A stretch of 64,000 nucleotides of DNA from Malania oleifera (GCF_029873635.1 NC_080425.1:38691390-38755389), one strand, 5' to 3'; shown: positions 22,601 through 34,170, counted from the stretch's first letter. Translations and numbers: made by a program. The notes: a model not told the origin generated them from the sequence alone.

Positions 22601-24968
22601 TTATCTTCGAATCAATATATATGGCAAGAGGCCAAATATGAAAAGATGGGTTTTTTTTTTTTTTTTTTGCTCTAACTATTGTCAGCAAGGACATACCTCG
22701 ATTGTTTGTAGGGTGGGAAAGAAGCGAAGGGATGATGGAAAATATAAAGGAAAAAAGATATGGAAACCAAAGACTAACAATGGTGTAATGGAAACCTATA
22801 CCCATGAGGATAAAAGGGCAAAGAAGGTGGAGCAGGAAGCAGGATCCAGTATTGTGTTGATGATGAAGAAAACCAAAGATAGGTGTCCTATAGTATCAAA
22901 AATTCCTGTGGCTCAAGAAAAAGGGGAGCATGTAATGCAAAACTTTGATGTACAGGAGAGAGGCTTGGAAAATAATGTGAATGAAGGTTCAACAGAGAGT
23001 GTTGACGAGAAGTGTGAGGAAGTCGAGTGTGATGATGATGATCAAGTTGCATATAGTGAAACTATGTATCAAGAGAAAGTGGATCATGCGGACAATATTA
23101 AACTAACTGAAGGTGGGAACCAAGGTTTGCATCTAGGGGAATTGGCTCTGGGTTATTTGTCCGAGAAGGAGGAAGGTGACATTTCAGTGTTGAAGGGAAA
23201 AGAAAAAATGTATGAGTCTGACTGGATAGGGATGGACTTCGGAAAACACCAAAACCATAGAGGAAAAATCCATGAGGAAATCTCAAAGGGTTCACATATG
23301 AACGCATAAATTAAATTTATGACTGATACAATTTTTTTTTTTTTTTTTTTTTTAATGTTAGAGGGTTGGGCAAATCTAGAGGCAGGTTAAAGAAGCTGAT
23401 TAATAAGTTTAATGTTGGTTTATTTTCTATTTCATAACCTTTCGTGCCTGAGGAGAGGGTGGTAATGCTGGGTAATTTTTTGAGTTATCACCATTTTATA
23501 TCTAATGAAAATCAAGGCGGAAAATTGTGGCTGTTTTGGAAGGATATGAATGCATTTGAGGTGATTTCAATCATGACTTAGATGATTTTCGGGTGGTTCT
23601 TCAAGGATGGCCAAAGGGTCTTGGTGAGTTTTTTCTATGCCAAATGTTCTTATGTTGAAATAAGAGAGTTGTGGTGGCAACTGGAGGAGTGCTAAATATC
23701 GAATTTTCCTTGGTTGGTCCTGGGGGATTTTAATGTTATTCGAACCAATGTTGAAAGAATTGGTGAAAATCCAAGATCACTTTTACCTATGATGGAGTTT
23801 AATGACTATTTACATCATTATGGTCTTTTTTATTTAGCAAACACAAACTCATGCATGTCTTGGTGCAATGGCCATGAAGGGGTGGCTCATAGCTGGGCTA
23901 AGCTTGATCGAGTGTTTATTAATAATGCTTTTTCCAACCACTATGATTCGGCTCAATTCAAATATTTGGATGTATTCTTATAAAACACCATAGGACTATG
24001 ATCTGAGAATATTTAGGTCGATCAGAAATTCTCAGATCATAGTCCTATGGTGTTTTATACGAATACATCCTTCTCTTTGTATGGCCCTACTCCATTTCGG
24101 TTCCTTAATATGTGGAGCACGCATGACTTGTTTTTTGTCATGTGTTAAATATGTCTGGATCAGGAATGACTCGGCTTCAGGTCTTTTGAAACTTGTTATT
24201 CGCCTTAAGAGAACGAAAGTTGCTTTACGTGCATGGAATAAAAATATCTTTGGGAGAGTTGGAGAAGACATACAAGCTCTCGAGGAAAGGATGAAATCTC
24301 TAGAAAATCAGCTGCAGTCAAGTTTTTTTGAGTAGGTCGAAGTCGATTACTTGACTACTAAGTTGGTGTTGCAGGTGTGGAGAATAGGGAAGCATCTTAC
24401 CTTGGAAAAATTGCGAAAAAAAAATGGTTAATTGAAGGGGATAAGAATTCTAAATTCTTCCACTCAGTTATCAACCAGAGGCGGAATAAGGACCGTATAG
24501 ACCGTATCGTTTTGAACGACGGGAGAATTTTGGATGGTGCGGAATTAATCCATAAGGAAGCTACTTTTTTTTTTTTCATAATTTTCTTTCAGAGTCTTCA
24601 GTGGTTGAACCTTGTGATCTCTCCGAGTTAATTCAAAGGCAAATTTCATATGTGAATAATAATTTTCTCTGTGCCGAACTGATGGAAGAAGAAGTTAAAA
24701 GAGCGGTATTCTCTATTCCCAAGGAAAACAATGTGGGACCAGATGGATTTGGATCTGAATTTCATATATATTGCTGGGACATTGTAAAAAAAGATGTCTT
24801 AGATGCGGCAAAAGCCTTTTTTCAGAGCACTCCCCTTTCCAGGTTCTTTTTCTCTTCGTTTATTGTATTAATTCCAAAGGTGGATAATCCTTCTAGTTTT
24901 GATAAATTCTAGCCTATTAGTTTATGGTCAATGACTTATAAATTTTTTTTCAAGATTATTATTTTTAG
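22600..24968 (+). mobile_element. L1 LINE-A, inverted 5' segment (plus strand)
   Basis: Plus-strand remnants: the end of ORF1 with a CCHC knuckle (CSNYCQQGHTSIVC, about 22660) and a long acidic/basic tail to 23309; the endonuclease (WLVLGDFNVIRTNVERIGEN, FSDHSP); then early RT (IPKENNVGPDGFGSEF, VLIPKVDNPSSFDKF, KIIIFRLTE). It stops abruptly at about 24968 against AKT2-derived sequence. The exact inner junction with the minus segment lies within about 22560-22640. Non-functional. Confidence 0.85.
23968..24070. repeat. 43-bp inverted repeat (hairpin) inside the L1 endonuclease
   Basis: Left arm 23968-24010 and right arm 24028-24070 are reverse complements with a single mismatch, around a 17-base loop. 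The right arm is the normal L1 sequence (encoding SDHSPMVFYTNTS); the left arm is an inverted extra copy. Confidence 0.95.
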
Positions 24969-25085
24969 ACTAACCGAGGTCTAGAAGCCCATATGTAAAC
25001 ACAAGTTATATAATATTTCCCCAACTGAGAATAACAAGTGATTCTCAAATCTCAAGTCACAGCTGCCATTCATTGTCTCATTTTC
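24969..25085 (+). pseudogene. Second copy of AKT2 exon 11 end and 3' UTR
   Basis: gtctagaagcccatatgtaaa...caagtcacagct aligns with 19929-20030, that is the last AKT2 codons, stop and proximal 3' UTR. It abuts the L1 segment at 24968. Confidence 0.85.
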
Positions 25086-25546
25086 TATTTAATGATAGAA
25101 AATGTAATTAAACTGCCCCTTCCTTTCCCCCCACTTGCTCACACTGCCCACTGATTTTCTTCTTTCCCTGTTGGATTTTCTCAGAGGAATTAAATGAGTA
25201 GAAAACATGAGTCTTGGACTGAGCTGGTAGTGGGCCCAAGTTTGCTCCAGCTCAACTATTTGTCTGGGCCCTGAACAAGCCCTTTTCTAAGTTTTGTCAT
25301 ATTATGGGTCCATCAAAGTTCTAATAACCACAACTTTTTATAGTTTGAAAAAAAAAAAATTTGTAGCATGGGATTGATGCTTATGTATATATAAATGAGC
25401 TTATATACGGTACATTAATTTTTTATTTTTTTTTTTAATTTTTATTTCAGCCTAAAGTTACTACAGAATACCTATTCTATAACCAATCACTCAAATAGTA
25501 GCAACAGTAGCAATAACAGCAACGGCAATATCAATATCGATGCAGG
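25086..25546. other. Non-repetitive spacer, possibly original AKT2 downstream sequence
   Basis: AT-rich with a C-rich patch (25110-25145). No gene recognised. It may be the ancestral 3' flank of AKT2, displaced by the duplication and LINE insertion (inference). Confidence 0.4.
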
Positions 25547-26485
25547 TGGTTTATACAAATATATCATTCTCTTTGTATGACCCTACTCCATTTCGGTTCC
25601 TTAATATGTGGAGCTCGCATGACTTGTTTTTTGTCGTGTGTTAAAGATTTCTGGATCAGGAATGACTTGGTTTCAGGTCTTTTGAAACTCGTTATTCGCC
25701 TTAAGAGAACGAAAGTTGCTTTACGTGCATGGAATAAAAATATCTTTGGAAGAGTTGGAGAAAACATACAAGCTCTCGAGACAAGGATGGAATCTCTAGA
25801 AAATTAGCTACAATCAAGTTTTTCTAAGGAGGTCGAAGCCAATTACTTGACTACTAAGTTGGTGTTGCAGGTGTGGGAGAATAGGGAAGCATCTCACCTA
25901 GGAAAAATTGTGAAAAAAAAAATGGTTAATTGAGGGGGATAAGAATTCTAAATTCTTCCACTCAGTTATCAACTAGAGGTGGAATAAGAACCGTATAGAC
26001 CGTATGGTTCTGAACGACGGGAGAATTTTGGATGGTGCAGAAATAATACATAAGGAAGCTACTGTTTTTTTTTTTTTTTTTTCATAATTTTCTTTCAGAG
26101 TCTTCAGTGGTTGAACCTTATGATCTCTCCGAGTTAATTCAAAGGCAAATTTCATATGTGAATAATAATTTTCTCTGCACCAAACTGACGGAAGAAGAAG
26201 TTAAAAGAGCGGTATTCTCTATTCCCAAGGAAAGCAATCCGAGACCAGATGGATTTGGATCTAAATTTCATATATCTTGCTGGAATATTGTAAAAAAAAG
26301 ATGTCTTAGATGCAGCAAAATCCTTTTTTTAGGGCACTCCCCTTTCCAGGTTCTTTTTCTTTTCGTTTATTGTATTAATTCCAAAAGTGGATAATCCTTC
26401 TTGTTTTGATAAATTCCGGTCTATTAGTTTATGCTCAGTGGCTTACAAATTTTATTCCAAAATTATTATTTTTAGACTAACTGAG
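25547..26485 (+). mobile_element. L1 LINE-B: duplicate of the end of LINE-A
   Basis: Closely matches 24047-24968 base for base (endonuclease end through early RT), including the abrupt 3' stop, with additional small indels and substitutions. Encodes broken versions of the same peptides (IPKESNPRPDGFGSKF). It is a segmental copy, not an independent insertion. Confidence 0.88.
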
Positions 26486-26605
26486 GTCAAGAAGCCCATT
26501 TGTAAACACAATATATAATATTTCTTCAACTAAGAATAACAAGTGATTCTCAAATCTCAAGTCACAGCTGCCATTCATAGTCTCATTTTCTATTCAATGA
26601 TAGAA
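26486..26605 (+). pseudogene. Third copy of AKT2 exon 11 end and 3' UTR
   Basis: gtcaagaagcccatttgtaaa...tctcaagtcacagctgccattcat matches 24969-25085 and, less closely, 19929-20030. It follows LINE-B exactly as the second copy follows LINE-A. Confidence 0.85.
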
Positions 26606-27514
26606 TTATATAGTATTTTTGCTAACTAATTTTTCAACATCAGCAACCCTACTTCTACTCATTTCCTAGTATCATTGGATCTGTTGTTTATTGAGTACTA
26701 CTCTTAAAGACAACAATAAATTGCTACCATTTAAGCACATGTTTTGAATCTCGATTAAAATGATAATAAATAGATAATTGGTTAATTCAGATAAATTTAT
26801 TATAAAGATTAGGGCTATTTAGTTGTGTAAAACAGTTTTCAAATTTTCAAATTTTAGTTTTCCAAAGAATAACAAAATAGTTTGCTAATTTGTAAATCAA
26901 CATTCGTATTAAAAAAAAAAATGACCAACAATATAAGATTTTTACATTATTTGCTTGTGAAAATAGTTTTATTTTTCATTTCTAACTTTTCAAATTATTG
27001 CAAAAATGCTACCTTGTTTTTTGAATTTTCTAATTTTATATAGAAAGCATGTAAAACATCCTTTTATATTTATTTTTTTAGATTTATCTGTATTTGAATG
27101 AAAATCTAAAACTAGAAAATGAAAATTATTTTTCACAACTAACGGACCCTTAATATATCTTCCATTGTTTTCTTACCTTTTTTAATTTTCATTTTTCATC
27201 TTGGACTTGATAAACCATCCTATGCTACTTAATCTTCTTTACTCAATGGTGAATTGTTTCAATAACATCATTAAAGACTAATGTCAGCTAAGACTGAATG
27301 AATATCAATTTGAGTTTGAAGGATCCAATAGGACAAAGATGTCATATGGCAATAGTTCTAGAAATTGTTGAACACCATAGCAAGTTAGCAGTCATTTACT
27401 TGTCCATGTATAACACAAAAAAATAGAGTAATTTTAGCAAAAATGTATCTCCTAAAACATCTAGTATTAGTACACATCAAGCAACAAATGGTAATCTAAT
27501 TAGTTACTATTCTC
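26606..27514. other. AT-rich intergenic sequence with a MITE-like element
   Basis: No gene recognised. Contains the MITE-like element at 26811-27150. Confidence 0.6.
26811..27150. mobile_element. MITE-like element
   Basis: Ends agggctatttagttgtg and, in reverse complement, agggtccgttagttgtg form imperfect terminal inverted repeats. Interior is AT-rich with 'caaattttcaaatttt'-type motifs and no coding potential. Similar in style to the intron 10 element (19045-19281). Confidence 0.55.
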
Positions 27515-28292
27515 AAGAAACCATAGTCGCCATCGCGAGAGATGATGACGACGGCGTCAGAGATCTGCTGGTTGTGAAAGGGAGAGACAGATTCGCCGTT
27601 CCCGTCGCGACGAGAGACGATGACAACGGCGTCAGAGCTCTACTGGTTGTGAAAGGGAGAATTAGGATGTACTGGGTGGAGTGAGGACTTCGGCGAGGAG
27701 AGTTCTTGTGAAACCCTATCGCCGGCGTGACGAGAGACGACGAGAGCGAGAGCGAAGACTTAGGCGAGGGGAGTCACTGGTTGCATTGCCGTTGCGGCTG
27801 TCCGTCGCTCTAGTCGGCGCTGGGAGGCTATGTTTTGGCAACCAGTGGTGGCGTTAGGACTGGTCTCGTCCAAGAAGGAGGTCTGTCTTCTCCAGCGCCG
27901 CATCCATCGCGTCAAAGAACTCGTCTCAAGTGTGCCATCTAGCAGTGGCAACATTGCTCATCTGGAAGCAGCAGCGTTTTCACCTCCGGCATTGGCAACG
28001 ATCGGCTCCAGCGTTGCTATGAGGAGGGTAGGGGAAAAGACGAAGCGGTGGCAACGTTGCTCATCGGGGAGCAGCAACAATTTTGCCTCCGGTGTTGGCA
28101 GTGATCAGCTCTGTCTTTGCTACGAGGAGGGTTGGGGAAAAGACGAAGTGGTGACAGCGAATCTACGTGAGCGACATACGGTGATGGCAGACATAGGTCT
28201 ATAGGACTGCAGGTTTGGTTTTTTATTTTTTTATTTATTAATTTTATTTGATTTTTGGTGGTCAATATGGAAAACAAGTAATTTTTTTAGAT
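27515..28292 (+). promoter_or_regulatory. GC-rich 5' UTR of L1 LINE-C with tandem repeats
   Basis: A sharply GC-rich block in an AT-rich neighbourhood, just upstream of L1 ORF1, as expected for an internal-promoter 5' UTR. Two tandem repeat pairs: a unit with 'acggcgtcagag' and 'ggttgtgaaagggaga' at about 27537 and 27612; and a ~103-bp unit with 'gtggcaac...ttgctcatc' and 'ggggaaaagacgaag' starting at 27945 and 28048. Long ORFs here on both strands are judged by-products of GC content. Confidence 0.65.
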
Positions 28293-29783
28293 ATGACTGA
28301 GCCATCTTTGGTAGCTATTACTGGAGGGTTGAGGGGAGGTGTCGATGCTAGTATACGGGAGACAGGGAGTGGTTCGGGGGATGTTAAGGTTGAAAAGGGG
28401 GAAGGTTTCACGGGGGGGAAATCATTTGTGGAAGCCTTGAAGAGGCCAATTCCATCTTCAAAATTCAAAATCCCATTGAGGAAATCGGAACTAATTAATG
28501 AGGAATTAGGTTTTGTTTTCTCGGATGTGGAGATGGAAAAGGCTGCGAAGGATCTGAAGTTTGCATTGGTGCTTAAATTTCTTTCTGCAAGGCCGTCTAT
28601 CGATGTCCTTCAAAGGCATATTTTCAGATCCTAGCGCCTCTCTGAAGTTCCTATGATAAGTTTGATGGATAACTACCATGTTCTATTGCATTTGGTAAAC
28701 GAAAAGGACTACATTCATGCATGGGCACGAGAAGGAAGATGGGTGGCAGGGTGCCAATTTCGGCTTTTTAACTGGTCCTTGAATTTTGATGTCAACAAGG
28801 AGCCATTAATCGCACCTCAGTGGATTTTCTTACCAGGTCTGCCTTTATAGTTATATAAGGACTATTTACAGAGTTTGGCCACTAGATTTGGTAGATTCTT
28901 GGGAACGGATAATGCCACAATATATAGAAAACAAGCCACGGGTGCAAGATTATGTGTTGAAGTGGATTTGCAGAAGGATCCTATAGAGGGTTTTCCGTTG
29001 GTGGTAGGACAAAAATAGAATTGACAAAGGGTAATATATGAGAAGAGGGGTTTCTATTGTAACAAATGTTGTAGGCAAGGTCACATTGAAGTAGTATGCC
29101 GGTTTGGAGTTAAGCCTAAGGATAAAAGGAAGGTAGGTATAAGGAAGGAGGTAGATGGGATGGTTTGGAAAGAAGTGGGTAGAAAAGAGAATATGATAGT
29201 TGAAGAGGAAGGTCCTGTTTTGAAGAGTCAGGAACAACAGGTGGAGGAGAAGAAGGATGGAAACGTGAATGGTCAGTTGAAGGTGATTGAGAAAAATAAA
29301 GAAATTTTGAATGAGATTAATAATGTGGGTATTAAAACAGTGGAGGAAGTTAATTTGGTAAAGAAGAATAGTGGAGAGAAAGTCGATTGTTGTAAAGACC
29401 AGAAGTCATGGGTGGTAAGGGTGTAGGTAGAACTGGGAGATTGTTCTAGGTCTTCTTAGGAAATTGGAGTTGTTTATGAAGGGGGGGAGGGGAAAGTTGA
29501 AAAGGATAAGGATGGAGAGTTGATTTTAGTGGAGGAGGTGGATAAGAGAGAGGGGGAAGTGGAGGGTGGAGTGTGGAGGGATAATTATGATGTGTTATCT
29601 GAGGGAGATTTTGAGGTTTGCATTGATACTCAAAAAGAATATTATTCTGATCTAGGTAATGTGACAGTGGGTGAATCAGAAGGAAGAAATAAAGATGATG
29701 AACAAGTGAGAAAGTCTAAGAGATCTAGGGCAGTACCTCAAAAGTTGAACCTATTATTGACAAAATTATGTTTTAGAATATAA
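28293..29783 (+). pseudogene. L1 LINE-C ORF1 (nucleic-acid-binding protein), broken
   Basis: One reading frame over 1.5 kb with several in-frame stops (for example 28632-28634, 28848-28850, 29424-29426). Begins MTEPSLVAITGG; contains a DUF4283-type region (about 28480-28850: MENYHVLLHL-like, WAREGRWVAGCQFRLFNWS), a CCHC knuckle (about 29055: CNKCCRQGHIEVVC), then a charged tail. Typical of plant L1 ORF1. Confidence 0.85.
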
Positions 29784-32700
29784 GAGGGTTGGGCACGTCG
29801 AAGAGAAGATTGAAACAAATTGTGAAGGATCATAAAGTTCCGATTTGGCAGTCTCAAAACCTTTTCAAGATATATAAAAGATACGAAGGTGGGTGATGTA
29901 TTTGCAATTTACTAACTTTTACTCTAATGTAGAAGAAGGTGGGAAGATTTGGTTGTTTTGGAAAGATGATGTTCAAGTGGATTAGGTGGGTACCTTAAAT
30001 CAATGTGTGACAGTTTTGTTAACAAAGGATAAAGGCTCCCTGCTTCTTACTTTTGTATATGCTAAATGTTATCATATTGAGAGAAGAGATTTATGGGAAC
30101 AACTTCAGGGGAAGACGAGTGTTGATGTGGCTTGGGTTGTTATGGGAGATTTTAATGTAATTCGGTCAAATGAGGAAAGGGTGGGAGGTAGACCTCACTT
30201 GGGTTCGTCTATGGCTGAATTCAATGGTTGTATAAATAGTTGTGGGTTATTGGACCTCAAATTCGAAGGAAGTCAATTTTCATGGTGTAACAGCCAACAA
30301 GGTTTGAGAAGAAGTTGGGTGAAACTGGACAGGGTGCTGATTAATAATGTTTTTTCTATAAAATACAGTGAAGCTAAAACTTCTTTGTTGAAAAGAAATA
30401 CTTCAGATCATTCTCCTATCTTATTACAGCTGTGTGCGAGTATGGAGAGGTATGGGCCAGCGCCTTTTAGGTTTCAGAACATGTGGACGTCACATAGGGA
30501 TTTTTTGGAAATGGTTGAATCATCTTGGAGAGAACACATTGTGGTGGATTCGAGATTATGTAAATTGGCGGGTAAAATAAAAAGGCTAAAACAAAGGCTT
30601 AGGGTGTGGAATAAATAGACTTCCGATCGTGTTGGTAGTTTTATTCGAGAGTTGGAGCAAATGGTGGAAAAATATGAGAATTTACTGCAGAAAGAATACT
30701 TAGAATCAATTAAAGAAGATTTCCTTATTTCTAAAGCTGAATTGGAGGTTTGGTATAGAAGGGAAGAGGCTAGATGGGCGCAACAAGCAAAGATGAAATG
30801 ATTGATAGATGGGGATCAGAATTCAAAGTTTTTCCATGCTATGATAACGCAAAAAAGGTGAAATTCTTGTGTAAATTCAATAACGCTTCCTGATGGTTCA
30901 GTGTTGGAAAATATGCAGATGGTCCATGATGAGGCTGTGAAGTATTTTGAGCAATTCTTGGGGCAAAATAGTTCAGTGCAAAGGTCAAACCTGGAAGATA
31001 TCATCCATTCGGTAGTTTTTGAGGAGTCTATAGGTCAACTGAGGGAAGAACCGACTGAGAAGGAGGTTTATGAAGTTGTTTCGTCTATTTTTGTGAATAG
31101 TAGCCCGGGACCAAATGGGTTGGGTCTTCTTTCTATATTACCTATTGGAAGATTATTAAAAATGATGTGATGGATGCGGTAAAAGAATTCTTCAGAGGTG
31201 ATATGTTGCCTCGGTATTTTTGTTCCTCTTATATAATGCTTATTCCTAAGGTAAAGGATCCTCAGTCTTTTGATAAATTTCAGCCGATAAGCCTTTGTAA
31301 CGTAATCTATAAAATTTTCTCCGAAATCCTTGTTGGTAAGCTTTCGTTGGTGATGGGTGATTTAATATCTTTAGAACAAGGTGCTTTTGTGAAAGGGAGG
31401 AGTATTTTTGAAAATATAATGCTTACTCAAAAGATGACAAAATTATTACATAGGCGGATGAGAGGAGGTAATATAATACTAAAGCTTGATATAAGCAAAG
31501 CATATGATCAAGTGGAGTGGTAGGTGGTAGATTAGATTTTTCGGGCTCTTGGTTTTTTAGATTGGTTTTGTAAGTTGATTCGAATTGTATTTCCACTCCA
31601 TGGTTTTCTGTCATGATGCATGGCACTTATAGAGGTTTCTTCAAGTCAAAAGGGAGCTTGAGGCAAGGGGATCTGTTGTCACCGTATATTTTCATCATCA
31701 TGGAAGAAATTCTTTCTAAATTAATTCAAAAAAAGTTGTATGAGAAGCAGATTTTACCATTTGCACGCCTGTGTGGTGCACCTATTATATCGCATTTAAT
31801 GTATGCAGATGATATTGTCATTTTTGCTAATGCTGGTAAAAAATATGTTAGTCAATTAATGGAGGTGATTAAGGAATATGAAAGCTGGACTGGACAAAGG
31901 ATGAATAAAGATAAATCAGCTATTTTTTTCTCAAACAAGTTGGGTGTTCAGAGGAAAGGAAAAATTCTTCATAAGACTGGTTTTATTGAGAGTAAATTTC
32001 CTTTTACGTATTTGGGTGTGCCGATAGTGGATGGTAAATTGAAAGGCTATCATTTTGACCCTTTAATCCAAAAAATCAGTACGAGAATTGAGGGCTGAAA
32101 AAGTAGACTATTGTCTCAAGGAGGTCATCTTGTTTTGTTGAGACATGATCTTTCAAGTATGTCATTGCATCTATTAGATGTTCTAAATGTACCGAAACTG
32201 GTGATTAAAAAGATATAAGGTACGTTTGCTTCTTTTTTCTAGGGATTTAAGGATGGAAAAGAAAAAATGAAATGGAGGGCTTGGAAGAAATTGTGTGTTC
32301 CTATGAAGGAGGGGGGCATAGGAGTAAGGGACATTTCGGAAGTGCAACGGTCTTTGTTCATGAAGTTTGGTTGGCATTTATTAACGCAAAATTCTTTATG
32401 GGTTAGATTTTTTAAAGCTAAATATGTGAAAGGAGGACATATCGCTCTTTACAGATCACATGGATCGGATTCTTCCTTTTGGAGGAAAGTTCTGCAGGGT
32501 ATGCCTGAACTATTAAGTAAATTTAAGTGGAAGGTTAAAGAAGGAGATGTAAAATTGTGGTATGATAAGTTTCTAGATTCGGGACCTTTGTTTGCAGATT
32601 GTCCAAATGGTACACAATCTCATATCAAATTAAAAAATTTGGTTATCAATAATGCATAGGATGTGGAAAATTTGTAGAGGACTCTGGGGTTTAGTAAAGC

Positions 32701-33887
32701 GAATGAAGTGATAGAAAAGGTGGGAAATTTTAGAAATTCTTCGGACATTCTGTTATGGCTCCCAGAAAAGGATGATTGCTTTAATACAAAATCCGCATGG
32801 GATGTTATCGGTATTAGCTCCAAAATTTGATTGGGCTAAGTGGTTTTGGAACAAATGGTTACCAAAAAAAATTTCTATTTGTATGTGGAAGGCAGATTTT
32901 GAGTGCCTAAGTGTTGATGAAATGGTGAGAAGGGCTGGGGTTTCACTTGTTTTGGTGTGTAATTGTTGTGAGATGAGGCATTCAGAAGATTTGGAGCATG
33001 TGTTAAATAAGGGAGACCTTGATTCTGAGGTTTGGAGGAAGGTTTCAGTGGAGGTAGGTGTTCCTTTCCTTAGGCAACAAAGTTGGAAAGAAAGAGTCCA
33101 AATGTGGTTTAATAGGGCTTCCAGGTTCTCTCAACTGGGTTCTTTGATGGGTTTGATTCCTTGTTTAGTAGTTTGGAGGTTGTGAAGAAGGAGATGTGTG
33201 GCTAGAATGGGAGGAAAATAAGAGAGTAGTACTGATGTATGGCTCTTCATTAAGTATCAGGTAGGGGTTTTGAGTAGGAACATGACAAAAATGGTTCAGT
33301 TAAAGGATGCTGATTTTCAGGTATTGCAGAATCTGGAAGTGCAAATTGTGAATAAAAGAATAAAAACTATGCAAAGTGTGAGACAGCTAAAACCGAGGTA
33401 AGGGAGGTTGAAACTAAATTTGGATTGGAGCAGCCTGGGGAACCCAGAGCCGGCGGGTGGTGGTGGCATCCTTAGAGACCATACAGGTTCTTTTGTGATT
33501 GGTTTTTCAAAATATTTTGGTTCTTGTTCAAATAATGAAGCTGAATTGAGAGTTGTGTTAGAAGGAATAAAGATTTGCAAACATTTGGGCCATACTTGTA
33601 TCGATATTGAATGTGATTCGAATATTGTAGTTAATTGGATAAAAGCCAAGAAGTGCTCCTTGTGGTATTTGTGGGATTTTAGGGAGCAGCTTATTAGTTT
33701 ATTGGAGAGAGTAGATTTTTCGATAAATCATTGGTATAGAGAAGGGGACAAAGTCGCAAATGCCTTGGCTCAACAAGGTGCTATGAGGAGGAATAGTTTG
33801 TTTACAAATAGTAGTCAACTCCCTAGAGTTAGCAATGGTTTGTATAAATTGGAGAAGATGGGTACGGCTTATATGAGGTATGTTTAG
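29784..33887 (+). pseudogene. L1 LINE-C ORF2 (endonuclease, RT, RNase H), broken
   Basis: Domains in order across shifting frames: APE-type endonuclease (FVYAKCYHIERRDLWEQL, WVVMGDFNVIRSNEERVGG, NTSDHSPILLQL; 29986-30618); RT (SPGPNGLG, LIPKVKDPQSFDKFQPISLC, GAFVKGRSIFENI, ILKLDISKAYDQVEW, GSLRQGDLLSPYIF, MYADDIVIF; about 30900-32100); zf-RVT-like (WLPKKISICMWKADF; 32820-33185); RNase H (LNLDWSSLGNPEPAGGGG, NNEAELRVVLEG, ECDSN; 33408-33887). Key RT aspartates (YADD) persist. Frameshifts and stops make it inactive. Confidence 0.92.
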
Positions 33888-34170
33888 CTGATTTCCTTTT
33901 GGTTTTAGCTTATGCTTTATGTTGTTTATCTTTTGTTTTGTTTTGTTGCGTGAGGTTTGTTTTGTAGGTCCTCTTTTGTTTTGTTTTGTTTTGTTTTGTT
34001 TGGACTTGTAACCCATTTTTTGGCTGGATGTTGGTGTTGTTCTTTGGGAGGTTTTTAACGTTTGTCTTTTGTTATCTCCCATTGATTATCTTGTAACCAC
34101 GGTATTCCTCCCCCAAAAGTGAGGGGTTATCAAAAAATAAATGGAGGTGCCACCCTTCTTAAAAAAAAAA

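Larger units (their letters stand above)
27515..34170 (+). mobile_element. Near full-length L1 LINE-C
   Basis: About 6.65 kb with GC-rich 5' UTR, ORF1, ORF2 and a 3' UTR containing a (TTTTG)n run near 33975-34000. It ends 'ggaggtgccaccctt' plus an A-tract at about 34161-34170. The same terminal motif closes LINE-A on the minus strand, so they are one family. A clear target-site duplication was not found; the 5' boundary is approximate (27.51-27.54 kb). Confidence 0.88.

Noticed and set aside
22596..23309. 237-residue ORF considered as an independent gene
   Set aside because: It continues from a CCHC knuckle of L1 ORF1 and is followed by the L1 endonuclease, so it is the ORF1 C-terminal tail; the Phe run at its start comes from a T-tract.
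19929..25085. Long target-site duplication of LINE-A (the AKT2 tail on both sides)
   Set aside because: The sequence immediately left of the LINE (20045-20088) is the part of exon 11 that precedes, not repeats, the sequence immediately right (24969). The pattern fits insertion into a pre-existing second copy of the exon.
24969..26605. Additional K+ channel gene downstream of AKT2
   Set aside because: Only the last few codons and 3' UTR are present; no other exon is duplicated.
27760..28204. Long ORFs on both strands in the GC-rich block
   Set aside because: The block is repetitive, opens no known domain and sits where the L1 5' UTR is expected. ORFs on both strands reflect GC content.
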